DNA of 64,000 nt from Adiantum capillus-veneris (GCA_014529385.2 CM043971.1:91249340-91313339), one strand, 5' to 3'; shown: positions 34,975-45,254, counted from the stretch's first letter. Notes: generated by a model not told the origin, from the letters alone. A program made the numbers and translations.

Positions 34975-35604
34975 ATGGAGGACAAAATTGAAAGGATTCA
35001 GGAGAAGGAGACTCTCTCGGTCTCTTCTTCTCCAAAGCATGACACACATGATTTGCATGATGATTTGAATGATAATGAGAAGCATGATGATTTGGATGCC
35101 AATGACAAGCATGATGATTTGCATCATCAAGCTGTGATTTCTCACAAGCATGATGAGTTGCATGAAAAGGATGTGATTGTTCACAAGAAGGATGATGTGT
35201 TAGTTGATGCTTTTTCTAGCGAAGCTAACCTCGTTGCAGATTCGATCAATCACGAAGGATCGATCTTGGCTCTCGAGCCTAGGTCCAAAGAACCCTCACA
35301 AGAAGTAGTATGTGTTCGCGTAATTGATACGCATGCATTGTATGAGTGTTTCATTCGCGATCATTTCCTGTATTTTAGTCAGCGTCTTTATGTGATCCCT
35401 TTTCCTAGACATGACATATTGTACGTTGAGCACGTTTCACTCATGAATGAGCACGAATGTATGCGGATTTTTCATGAAAAGCAGAAAAGTATGCACTCAA
35501 GGAAGTCTTATTCCATGTTTCTCATTTGGCATGACACATTTGTAGAAAGAGTACATAAAAGTATGAGCACCAAGCATGGGCATTTCCATTGTGAATTTCC
35601 ATAG
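34975..35604 (+). CDS. Gyp1 unidentified Asp/His-rich open frame
   Basis: An open 209-codon frame in the place where RT should begin. It follows a protease-end block (GCDMILGIR, about 34826-34850) after a frame change. Residues about 20-65 are a repeat of KHDDL/KHDEL-type units (35035-35190), and the rest has no similarity I recognise (FLYFSQRLYVIPFPRHDILY). It ends at a TAG at 35602, after which the same kind of sequence continues (35605-35800). It may be a normal but fast-evolving spacer between protease and RT, or captured sequence. The function is unknown; the open frame gives only weak support for a real protein. Confidence 0.45.
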   Translation: MEDKIERIQEKETLSVSSSPKHDTHDLHDDLNDNEKHDDLDANDKHDDLHHQAVISHKHDELHEKDVIVHKKDDVLVDAFSSEANLVADSINHEGSILALEPRSKEPSQEVVCVRVIDTHALYECFIRDHFLYFSQRLYVIPFPRHDILYVEHVSLMNEHECMRIFHEKQKSMHSRKSYSMFLIWHDTFVERVHKSMSTKHGHFHCEFP

Positions 35605-36021
35605 TTGATTGCTTTAGATCAAAAGAAAAAGATTCGATCTCATTGTTTGCGTGTGCGTGGTGAACGGTTTGGCACTCCGTCTATTTGTTCATTTACATTG
35701 CATACACAGTCTTTTAGGAAGACAAGATTTTTTTCAGTCACCTTACATGGAATAGGTATGTTCATGTTTTTGTGTTGGAAGTGGTTTCAGGAATTTACAG
35801 CCTCGGAGACTCTTGAAGGTGGGCCTACGTCCATAGAAGAAGTGGAAACATTGAAGGAGACTCAGAAGACTTTGTGTCGCTTTCAGCGCGGCCCAAAGAA
35901 GCAAGCGTTGCAGACCTTTATGAAGTTCAAGTACCGCACGACCCACACATCAAAGTGGGCCGGCGAAGAGTCCCTTCCAGGATTCCGGATGCTATTGGCG
36001 ATCTCCCTCGACGGCATATAA
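35605..36021 (+). pseudogene. Gyp1 tail with chromodomain-like segment
   Basis: The first half is unrecognised. From about 35880 it reads GPKKQALQTFMKFKYRTTHT then SKWAGEE, parallel to GTKKQARQFFLKFKDRGTHE then AAWVDEQ in the Gyp2 integrase C-terminus. That marks a chromodomain, which guides chromovirus integration to particular chromatin. The integrase it normally follows is absent. It ends just upstream of the polypurine tract. Confidence 0.65.
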
Positions 36022-36056
36022 TTCGGTACCAGTACCTCACTTTGAAAAGGAGTGGA

Positions 36057-37309
36057 TGTCACGTGACACATCCAACTCTATGTGTCCGTGGACAAGCTAC
36101 AGCACGACAAGGGTTCAGTCAGTCCAGTCAGTCTAGATTAGAAGTGACCTGGCACTTTTGTGAGTCTATTTGTAGACCGTGGATACCCAGTCACTTAGTG
36201 TAAATGCATATCCTCTGGTTGCACACAGCATGATCATCAGTATTCCCATCAGAATCCTTCAGGGGAATTTTCTAGTGCATTTAGCCTATTTTACCTATTT
36301 TTGACATTTTTCACTTATTATTTTTAAGTGACTTTTGTTGGAAAGTAGGTAGGGCAAATTGAGTAAGTTTGTATATATGCAAACCTAAACTATCACTATT
36401 TGGCAGAAGAGTCAACAGGAGCCAAGCTTAGCAAGCAACTTCTCTAACAAGACCTTGGTGGACTTCCCTCCAAGCAAGACCCATCACTAGCGTTTTCTCC
36501 ATCAAGAACCATCGCCATAGGTCTGCGTCAACCTAGCGTTTTGCATCAGCCTGTCGTTTTTGCATCAAGATATCATCGCCACAATACCTTCCCTTGTCTA
36601 GCCTTTTGCATCAGCATCCATTGACAACAGAAGATCAGCTAGCGCTTTTGAGAAGCTTCATCACCTAGAGTTTTTGGCAGATTCAACAAGGCGTTTTCAG
36701 CAATAGAAAGACCATCAAGTTCAGCCCCTAAAGAGTAGCAGATTCAGCCCTAAGAAAGTAGTAGATTCAGCCCGGAAAGACCATCAGTTTCAGCCTTTAA
36801 GAACCTCAGTTTTCAGCCCTAAACCTGCAGATTTTCAGCGTCAAAGACCTACAGAAACAGTCCCAGAATCAGCGTTTTTGGACTAGTCGCAGATTTCAGC
36901 CCATAGCGTTTTTGGACAGCAGATACTCACTTGCAAATTTCAGCCTTTAGACCGGTGTCGTCATCCCCGTCGTCATCGCCGACATAGCCTAGACTTGCAT
37001 CAGTCACATGCATTCAGTTTGTATCAGTTTGTGCAATCAATAGTAGACCACTCTCGCCGACGAGAGTGGGGCCTTCGGAGGAGGGTTTTACAACGTCTTT
37101 GGTGTCATATCTCTCTTCTCTCTCTTCTCTCTCTACCTCTCAGTCTCATACACTTGCACGCACAGTGTCCATTCACTTGTTTGTGATCATAGCACTCTCT
37201 CATTAAGAACGGAAGGCTCTACCTTCCATAAGAACAAAAGGAACCTTGAGCACAGTTCGGAGCACTCATCTTGAGCAAAGCGCAAACATTCATTCCGTTG
37301 CACCTAACA
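36057..37309 (+). repeat. Gyp1 3' LTR (1253 bp)
   Basis: Begins TGTCACGTGACAC after the purine tract TTGAAAAGGAGTGGA (36042-36056) and ends CACCTAACA, followed by the TSD. It contains AGCGTTTT-type repeated words (about 36490-36930) and a TATATATGC box near 36371. Its last 350 bp resemble 62965-63184, another LTR of the same group. Confidence 0.88.
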
Positions 37310-37525
37310 TTGCAGCTCGCTGCATTCTCTGTTTTGCGCTCCGATTCGCGTATCGATCACTTCTGTGGATTGCCCTCGAGCTCTCGCACCTGTAGGGTCA
37401 CTTGCCCCTTGAATTAGACGAGATTCCTCGCGGGAAATCTCTCTAATTTGTCCTGTACAAGCACCCAATGCTTTTTCGAGGCTCCCATGGCAAATAAACG
37501 ATCCCAACGCTTGCACCTAACCCTC

Positions 37526-37800
37526 ACCAAGCTGTCCAAACCTGTCCATGGCTGTAATTGCAAGGTTTTGACCCAATTTCGCCAACATAACGACGCAAAT
37601 ATCCTTGTAGATCAAAAGTACACGTCAAGGACACTTTCCCTTGCGGTATGGAAGCTTTCTAGTGAGCTGCAGGTCAATTGCAGCTTGCAGTAATTTTTTT
37701 GTTTTGCCATTGCTAGGTGCCTACTACCCTGTACACGCATCCCAAGGCCTTTTCGAGGCTCCCCTGGCGATTCCCTGCAATTTAGGTGCGAAACCCTAAA
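37526..37800 (+). repeat. Second 5' UTR monomer of LINE-A copy 3
   Basis: Homologous to the upstream unit. Shared landmarks in order are A(C)CAAGCTGTCC (32549, 37526), ACCCAATTTCG(G/C)CAACATAAC (32592-32612, 37571-37591), and CCTGTACA(A/C)GCA..CCAA.GC followed by TTTTCGAGGCTCCC (37452-37485, 37729-37761). Tandem 5' UTR monomers act as promoters in some mammalian L1 families; here that function is inferred. Confidence 0.72.
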
Positions 37801-37829
37801 CCTCGACCTCCTCGCACTAGCAGACATAG

Positions 37830-39696
37830 ATGGAGGCTCGTGCTCCACCACAGAGGGACTTAGATGAAGCCCCCTTGCCCGACCCTGCCAAGCCTGCCAA
37901 GCCCACCATCTGACTTGCTCTGTCGCCAGCAGAGCAAGCGAGCCTTGCAGCAGAGGTGGAGCGCCTTCAGGCAACCTCTGTCATCTGCAAGATCATTGGC
38001 AATCGTCCTATTAGAGATGAGGTAGGCGACATCCTCTAGACCCGCCTTCTAGCAGAGGTGGAAAAGATTATTGACATCCAGCTTCTCGAACGAGGATACT
38101 ACCAGATTGAGTTTGAGACTCCCGAAATGGCCGCCAAGGTCATTTTGATGAGCCCGTTTGCCATCCAAGCAGTTAGAGCTCATTTCAGAGAGTGTTGCCA
38201 TGGTTTTGATCCAGCTTCGGATGTTCTTGTCGAGGAGACACATGTGCCCATTTCGATCTGGTTCCCCGGCCTTGGGATGGAGTACTTACCGCTTCTTTTC
38301 AGGATTGATTCCGAGATTGGGAGAGTCTTGGAGACCCCGCGCACGTCAGTTTTAGTTGCAAGGCTACGGGTGTGCCTTCAGTACGCGTGACACTCATACC
38401 CTCCCAAAGGTGGTTCTCTTACCTAGGGTGAGTGGGGGGTGGTTACGCCAAAGGGTGGAGTATTTGGGACTCCCAAACCAGTGCTTCATTTGCAAGTATA
38501 TGGCCACTTAGCGAAGGCCTGTCCTCGTAGGAGATCTTGGCCCGCAACGCATGCTCATTCAGCCCCCCAGTGCTGAGCATGCCCAGCAGACAGGTACCCA
38601 GGACATAGGCTGATACTTCGACAGAGGCCAACGATCAACCAGCTAACGGTTGGCAACAGGTGCGCGACCCACGTCGACAAAGATGGGCTCGTCAAACTGT
38701 CCCCCTGTTGGCCAACCTCCTCCAATTCAGTAGCATTTGGGTTCCGAATGGGAACCGTTTTGACCTCCTGCAGTAGGAGTCCTCTGAGAAGCCCCCCTCC
38801 ACCTCAGTCTCACCACCCCCGCCCCCCCCCCCCCCCCCCCCCCCCCCCACACCCTCAACCTCCTCTGTTCCGCCACCACCTCTCCCCCCACCTTCCTCCT
38901 CCACCCTCACCTCCCGCTCCCCCTCTTCCCCCTGCTGGGCCCTCAGCCTCATCACCCGACACATCCCACACCCCTCCTCCGACACAGGGGACTGGACACT
39001 CATCTGCAGCTAGACACTCTCTTGGTAGTGCTTTCGCTTCGAGCCGAATGGCTCGAGAGGGACAGCCCTACTTGAGGACACCACTTTTGGTTCAAGCCTC
39101 TCCTTTTGAAGCAGTCCCCGTGGGCTGACCAAGATTGATTTTGGCAGACGTTGGGATTTTTCACCCGTTTCCTTGGTGAACCTTCTTCCAACCTTGAGAC
39201 AGCTTGCTTTCGAGTGCACATCCTCTTTCTAGCAGCCAGGGGCACCGAGGATTTGAATACAGCAGTAGGTTTCTCCTTTTTGTTGTGCAGCAGGGATCAC
39301 ATAGAGTGGAACTTGCACACAGTTCTTGGTTGGCTCCAGGTCAAGGTTGTTGAGTTCTCACACCACATAGGGGACCTGGGGGTAATAGATTTGGTACAGA
39401 CACTTTGGCCTCTAGCCAAGTTCAGTGTGACGCCACCGAATGCAACAGGATGTAGACACCTTGTGGTTCACTTGTTTGCTAACACTGAGAGCCCCCCTTG
39501 CTATGTATTTGTACATGAGGATTCTTGGACAGAGGATGTAGCCCTACCGACTGCACGCTTTGCTTCGGCCTGGGTGAGACAGTCACTTCAAATGCGTTTG
39601 TCTAGAGGTCGCTTGGATGTGGATTATTCCCCATCCAAACCAGCCTCGAAGATAGCAAGATTGGCTGATGTAGCAGCATCCGTCTTTTCTCATTGA
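37830..39696 (+). pseudogene. LINE-A copy 3 ORF1
   Basis: N-terminus MEARAPPQRDLDEAP; DUF4283-like region with YYQIEFETPEMAAKVILMSP and FPGLGMEYLPL (about 38090-38290); zinc-knuckle region frameshifted (CFICKYMATXRRPVLV-like, about 38485-38525); Pro-rich part with a 27-C tract (38822-38848). The C-terminal 181 codons are open (39151-39696) and end SKIARLADVAASVFSH. A TAG at 38037-38039 stands where copy 2 has CAG (20774-20776). The stop is 4 nt from the ORF2 ATG at 39701. Confidence 0.85.
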
Positions 39697-39700
39697 TCCC

Positions 39701-42700
39701 ATGAGAATTGTCTCATACAATGTACAGGGTTTAGGTGGGCCTTAGTTTTAACACCAAAGGGGCCGCTTGCGCCATGAGCTTCAAGGATGCCTTGTGGGTG
39801 GTATGATTGATATTCTTATGCTCTAGAAGCATCATCTTTGTGAGAGCCGTATTCGGCGATGTGGTCAGATTCTGCATGGCTGCTGTGAGACTTTTTGGTC
39901 AGCTCCTTTTGGGCCTAGAGGCATTCAGGGAGGAGTATGTATGACTATTGCAGACTCATGGCAGCAGGCCATTGTGGACAAAGGTATTATTGTGCTAGGT
40001 AGGGCCCAGTGGTTTACTATGCACGTTCATGGTTGCCTCATGGGCTTTCTCAACATCTATGCGCCCAAGGTGGCAAGTGCACGAGCTAGTTTTTGTCACA
40101 TATTGTAGTCTTTGCCGCATGCAGAGCAGTGGTGTGTTGGGGGAGATTTTAACATGTTGGAGGACCCCTCAGACGGGATTGGAGGGAGTCATTCTATTGT
40201 GCACGGGGCTGAGTTAGCAGCTTGGGAATGGTTATATGTGACCTTGAGGATTTCAGATGTGTGGCAGCATGCAGGTTTTGTGTGACCTCCAGACATTTTG
40301 TCCTTTTCTTGCTCTCACTGCAAAGACGGAGGAGTGAATCTATCTCGGATAGATTGCTTCTACGCGAGCGACCGTCTCCGTGACATGGGAGTATCTGTTT
40401 GCATTTTCGCGGGGACTTCTTTCTCGGATCATGCGACAGTGATTCTTACTGTGACAGACAGACAGAGGAGTGGGAGTGTGATGATGCGCATTCCTGAGAG
40501 AATCTTGCTAGATACAGAGCTGAGAGAGCAGGTGGAAGCACTTTGGTGGACAGAGAGCTTGGGCACGCAAGGCTCCCCTACCAGTAGAGTGGCCACTCGA
40601 CTTGTTGAGCTTAGCCGCTTCTTCCGTCAGGAGGCTGCGGCCAAGGAGGAGAATGGCGGCTCAGATGAGGCATTGCTTCCCTATAGCGGATGCAAGAGCG
40701 CCACCCTGGTAGTCCTTGGTTAGAGGAGCAGATGCAACAGGCTCGACAGGAGCTAACCACCATTGAGGAGCGGCGCCATGAGATTGCCTTTCATCGATAG
40801 GCATCTCAATAGACCCAGATTGGCGACAGAGTTATTGGAAAGTTCATCGAGACTGTGGGGCCTCGCCATGCGCGTACCAGTGTTAGCCAGTTGAGGAGAC
40901 CTGATGGGTCAATTGCTTCAGAGCGTGAGGATATGCATGCAGTTGCTACCGACTTTTATCGTGATCTGCTGTCAGTTGATCCTTAGTCATTGCGTCGGGA
41001 TGCATGTAGAGAGAAGGTTTGAGCACATATTCCTTGCCTTGTTATCAAGAAGATGTGTTAGAGACTAGAGCTTCCCCTCCAGCTAGAGGAGCTCCATGAG
41101 GCCCTTAGAGAACTCCCCCAGAGGTAGTTGTCGAGGAAAGGATGGTTTGACTCGCGGCTTCTTTTTGTGCTAGGACTTTGCTTGGTTCAAATCTTTGCAA
41201 CGCATTTCAGTACATCCTGCACATTGGAGAGATGCCTGACAGCACAAGTGAGGGCTTAATTTACCTTATTCCCAAGGAGGAAGGCTCCTTGGATGAGATT
41301 TGATAGTGGCGACCCATCACCATCCTCAACTCAACCTACAAAATTCTAGCAAAGGCTCTGAGCTTGAGGATTCAGCCACTAGTAGAGAGCATTATACATG
41401 GGACCCAGACAGGTTTTGTCAAGGAGCTTAGTATCCTTGGCAACATCTTCACTTTTTGAGGAGGCATCTACCCTCACGCATCTCCGAGGAGAGGATCCGT
41501 GATACTCCTCAATTTTGAGAAGGCTTACGACAGAGTTGACTGGGACTTCTTGGACGGCACTCTACACAGGATGGGTTTATCAGACGCTTGGATTAAAGGT
41601 GTGTTAGCTCTTTACAGGCGTGCGCACAATCAGATGCTATTGGCAGGGGGAGAGGGGAACGCTTCATGCTCACACGTTCCGTCAGACAAGGTTGCCCTCT
41701 AGCACCTATTTCTGTTCTATGCTGAGGCGATGAGCAGATTTTTGACTTCACAGCAGGTTGGCTTGCATGGTTTAGAGCTCCATATTAGGGGAGACGTGCT
41801 ACTGAACGTTGAGTTTGCCAATGACTCAACCTTGTACTTGGAGGACCAGGAGGCCAATCTGCACAGGTGTGAGCAGGCTCTTGAGGCATTTTGTTGTGCA
41901 TTAGGCGCACTAATCAACAAGAGGAAGAAAATAGCTTTCTGGGTTGACAGCGCTCCTACACCTGATTGATCGCCAAGTGAGGGTTTCAAGTGGATTCCCC
42001 CAGGGACTCCACTTCACTATTTGGGTTGTCAGGTTGGCCTGGAATTTTCCCCTGAGCAGCAGACTGCTCCCCTCTTCTTGTCCATTAGGAGGAAGTTGCT
42101 CCATTGGAGTTCGGCACGGCTCTCTTTAGCAGGCAAAGTTGTAGTGGTCAACCACGTGTTGTTGACTACTATGTGGTACATCATGTCTTGCTGGATCTTC
42201 ACGAGCTCCTGTATCAACCAGCTGGATCGGCTGATCAAGAATTTTCTTTGGTCAGGGTGCGACACCCAGCTAGCCCGGGCCAAAGTACCTTGGCAGGTCA
42301 TCACCTTACCATGTTCTCAGGGGGGGCTGGGGATCATCGACCCAGCACAGTAGAGCAGAGCCATTCTTGGGAAGTTTGTGGTCAAAGGACTGCTTCCAGG
42401 GGAGGAGCCCTGGAAGGAGTTGTTGCTTCACCCGCTTCGAGCTTGAGTGCCTCATGTAGGAGGCCCTTAGAGCCCTTTAATCAGGTGGATTTTCAAAGAG
42501 ATGCGCAGAGTAGGTATGAGTAGGATGATTTTGCTGCGAGCCTGCTTAGGTCTTGGGAGCGGAGCAGTTGAGGAGTAGCCTAGAGTAGTATCAGCCCACT
42601 TGCACAGAGGAGTGCTTGAGACAGCCCCCTATTTGCAACCCCATGGTTAGCACTCAGAGAGACCACCTACTTGGTAGTAGGCCTCATGTTTCTTGGGGTC

Positions 42701-43903
42701 CCATGGTAGAGGGTCCAACCCGCACTCTCAGTGACTGGCTCCAGTTTTCAGGTTTGTCTGAGGAGGCTCAGAGCATCCAGCTACGAGGCATGAGGGGGGT
42801 GCAAAGCATGTGCCAAGATATTACAGAGGCTTTACCGGCTGATTGGTTCACTCCTCTAGAGACAACAGCTCCTAGATGGATGGGGGCCTTCACGCGACTG
42901 GAGGTCCTCATCGCAGTTCGAGCTTGCTCGGAGTCCGTACCCCACATGTTCTTTGAGGTTCATGCAGAGGGTCACCTTCACAGAGTCTCAGTAGAGTCTC
43001 CACTGGTTGCAGAGTGTTGCTTTAAGAGGATATGAGTTTTGGGCATCTATGGGAGGACCTGTGTCATAGATCCTTACCGAGCAGACCTTGAGACAAGCCA
43101 CTGGCCGCTTTGGGCTTGGGAGAGCTGCCCTCTCGCACGAGTGCAGTGGGACCCTGGAGAGTGGTTCTTGAGGGACCCCTTCTCCTCAGCCGCTTACCCT
43201 GGGAATCCCTTCTTTCAGTACACAGTTCAACTGGGGTGCCACGTGCTGGCTACACGGAGAGAGGCTCGTCGTGCTGCAGTACTTCATTGGCACGAGGAGG
43301 GTCTCGCAACTGAGTTCTTGTCAGGTTTCTAGGACTCCAAACAGCCGAGGAGAGTAACTTTGTTCCAGTGGCTAGTTGCACAAAGAGCTACAGCAGTTGG
43401 GAGCTGGCTAGTACACAGTGGCTTTTTGGTAGCTTGTGCAGCTTGTGGCCATCCTTTGGAGAGTCAGCGGCATTGTCTGTGGGACTGCCCCATGGCACAG
43501 CAGGTTTGGCTTCGAGTTCTTTGGCTGATGCCGGTTCTTTCCATAGCTTGATAGTACACTTGGGGTGTTGCAGCCTGGTCCACTATCATGGGCCCTGCGC
43601 TCCATTTTGAGTTGGCTTCCACCAAAAGGATGATAGTGATCCAAGGGGGTCGAGCTACACTCCAGCTTGCCACAAAGCTTACCCCCCAAGAGTGGTGCAG
43701 TGAGATAGAGGTGTGTTGGGAGCTTGATTCACACTCTCAGGGATCAGTTGGAGAGACTCCAGGGCAGCTCCGATCGCATGCGGGGGCACAGAGAGGCTTT
43801 CCTGCGACTCTGGCGCCTAGGGCCTTTCTTCACCATGGTCTAGGGTGTACCCAAATGGCACTACCGTCCACCTATGTGGCTCTTTCCTCCTCTCATTTTG
43901 TGA
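39701..43903 (+). pseudogene. LINE-A copy 3 ORF2 (endonuclease, RT, zf-RVT)
   Basis: Starts MRIVSYNVQGL. Endonuclease blocks include VNLSRIDCFYASDRL (about 40328-40375) and FSDHATVILTV (40421-40455). RT: LLNFEKAYDRVDWDFLDG (41504-41560), then the active-site segment EFANDSTLYLED (about 41810-41850), where the second Asp of FADD is replaced by Asn, inactivating it. zf-RVT: ACAACGHPLESQRHCLWDCP (about 43435-43495). About 110 bp of the C-terminal LTLWFIW region is deleted at about 43721. Stops include TAG at 40798-40800 (CAG in copy 2). It is the most complete LINE-A ORF2 in the window but dead. Confidence 0.88.
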
Positions 43904-44307
43904 TTAAACCCCCATTGTACATATTTTGTTTTCTCATTGGGAGAGTCTCCCCTTGGTTTTGATGTAACCCTCTCTAGTAGAGGTGATTGTAGCCCTATGG
44001 GCAGTTTTATTAACTAATGGAAGGATCTTGTTCTCGGGAACAAAACATCTAGTGGCTTTTTACTATTTTTAGATGAGCATGACTTTTCTAATTTGCAATT
44101 TTTGGAGGCAAACGATATACCAAAATGTTCCCATATGTCTATGACCTTCACGATATATTATGTTCTTTGTTTGTTGAAGATACTGGATCTTAGAGCAAAT
44201 GTAGTGGAATGAGGCATAAAGCCACTATCGTGGCCCAAACCACTTTAGTAGACTAGAATTCATATTATTCTCACCTTCACCAAAACAAACATGATTGAAG
44301 TGCAAAC

Positions 44308-44418
44308 CTGGGCAAGAGGTTTCCCTTTGTGCAGTTCTTCCTTTTTCCCTTCTTCTGTAACCTTCTCTTTCATATACTCAATTTGTTCATCTCCCCATCC
44401 AGCTAGCTTGGCTATCTC
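44308..44418 (-). CDS. Host gene, penultimate coding exon
   Basis: Thirty-seven codons, EIAKLAGWGDEQIEYMKEKV to GKPLAQ, phase 0 at both ends. The acceptor is AG before GAG (44419-44420) and the donor GT at 44306-44307. Its 3' neighbour exon lies 27 kb away at 17097-17237. It is a highly charged, probably helical segment. No lesions. Confidence 0.88.
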
Positions 44419-44514
44419 CTATATACAGCACATGATCAATTATTCAAACCCCACCTGTCAGTTTGAGCACAAAATAAATCATAAAGACAGTTTTTTCCAT
44501 GGACAAAGTAAAAC

Positions 44515-44596
44515 CTCGTATTGACATCCCAGAGTCCACCAAGGAGACTTCAAAGCTACTTTTGCAGCATCCTTTGCTTCCAAATCACGACCCACT
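44515..44596 (-). CDS. Host gene, internal exon (SPWWTLG segment)
   Basis: Encodes VGRDLEAKDAAKVALKSPWW then TLGCQYE. The first base completes a Lys codon split with the upstream exon (AA|A); the donor after GAG is GT (44513-44514). The alternating Ala/Leu helix pattern resembles a TPR unit. The phases on both sides agree with the neighbours, strong support for a genuine gene. Confidence 0.87.
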
Positions 44597-44821
44597 CTAC
44601 ATGTTTTGTGTTCAAGGAAATATTATCGTTTCTATGATAAAACCATGACTGGATGTACCATGCTGTCAACGATGATGGCAACTGACTAATCAAATTTTTC
44701 CATACCAGGTCAATAAGGGGTACGAAGGGTATTGATTGTAGTTATAAATGCATAATCATGATAGAGTCTTAAGCTGAGTTCTCTAGAAATTCAACTCGTT
44801 TACTTAAAAGAAGGCACTCAC

Positions 44822-44916
44822 TTTAGCATAAGTTTTGCATTGAATACAAAAGGTCGGGCAAAACCTGGAAAATGCTTTTTATTGGCATAGAACTCCGCAG
44901 TGATCAAGGCTGACAC
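44822..44916 (-). CDS. Host gene, internal exon
   Basis: Thirty-one codons plus two bases: VSALITAEFYANKKHFPGFA to NAKLMLK. The donor is a strong GTGAGT (44816-44821). The acceptor chosen is the AG at 44917-44918 before GTG, which keeps phase 0 with the upstream exon; an upstream AG (44935-44936) would break the phase. Helical, TPR-like. Confidence 0.83.
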
Positions 44917-45044
44917 CTTCGCCATAAAAACCCCCTCAAGTCAGCAGACCAAACAGATTAAACAAGTTGACTGTAATTACTCAAATTAAACACCTTCACA
45001 GCCATAAATGTTAAAACGGAAGCTATAAAGGCAGTTCTGGCTAC

Positions 45045-45107
45045 CTCATCTCCTCGTTCCAAATGCATATTTGCCAAATGCTCAAACACGTCTGGAAACA
45101 AGCCAAC
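45045..45107 (-). CDS. Host gene, internal exon
   Basis: Twenty-one codons, VGLFPDVFEHLANMHLERGD then E, acceptor TTTTAG at 45108-45109 side, donor GT after GAG (45043-45044). A second possible donor (AAG|GTGTTT) would extend it in frame by 17 codons to 44994. The shorter version is preferred because it joins as GDE-VSALITAEFYA and the extra part is T-rich and intron-like. Confidence 0.72.
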
Positions 45108-45254
45108 CTAAAAGTGTATCAAAGTTCAATGTATAATGTCTGTAGAAACAATTGAAAATAACAAGGACTTCTAGAAACTGACTAGAGATTTTGACCAAAA
45201 AGTTGGATAGCTCAAGGTCACTGGCAGTAATCAAACGTCAGCAACATTGACAAC

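Larger units (their letters stand above)
32699..37309 (+). mobile_element. Gyp1: Ty3-type LTR element lacking RT, RNase H and integrase (4.6 kb)
   Basis: Flanked by a perfect 5-bp TSD TTGCA (32694-32698 and 37310-37314), with LTR ends TGTC...AACA and a polypurine tract (36042-36056) before the 3' LTR. The 5' LTR is shortened to about 200 bp. The interior encodes gag with a zinc knuckle, a protease remnant, an unidentified Asp/His-rich frame and a chromodomain-like tail, but no RT, RNase H or integrase. It could have moved only with enzymes from a partner. It inserted into the 5' UTR of LINE-A copy 3. Confidence 0.88.
32549..44038 (+). mobile_element. LINE-A copy 3, about 6.9 kb, interrupted by Ty3 element Gyp1
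   Basis: The 5' UTR starts near 32549 with a first promoter-like monomer (32549-32698 continuing at 37315-37525), broken by Gyp1. A second monomer (37526 to about 37800) follows, then ORF1 (37830-39696), ORF2 (39701-43903) and a 3' UTR with the family palindrome (43939-43952), ending GGAAGGATCTTGTTCTCGGG as in copy 1. It ends only about 270 bp from the host exon at 44308. It is antisense to the host gene. The outer left boundary is estimated. Confidence 0.82.
17238..44307 (-). other. Giant 27-kb phase-0 intron of the host gene
   Basis: Bounded by a GT donor after CTTGCCCAG (44308-44310 side) and a TGCAG acceptor before 17237, both in phase 0. Inside are two LINE-C fragments (same strand as the gene), two hAT-like MITEs, and three larger LINEs plus a Ty3 element (all antisense to the gene). 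The four other introns of the same gene are short (about 96, 225, 128 and 147 bp), so this one grew by insertion. That no extra exon lies inside is inferred from how well the flanking exon ends fit; an exon missed by eye is possible. Confidence 0.78.

Noticed and set aside
37440-37500. A TSD for LINE-A copy 3 near the 3' flank sequence AACAAAACATCTAG
   Set aside because: Only weak matches such as ACAAAA were found near 32530 and 37230; not better than chance.
38822-38848. C tracts as functional elements (also 32180-32199)
   Set aside because: The tract at 38822 lies in the Pro-rich codons of ORF1 and the one at 32180 in a UTR; both are likely slippage and may be sequencing-sensitive.
17238-44307. 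Two separate genes instead of one with a giant intron
   Set aside because: The exon at 17097 starts at an acceptor and completes the conserved end of the protein in phase with 44308-44418, and no other 3' end was found near 44.3 kb.
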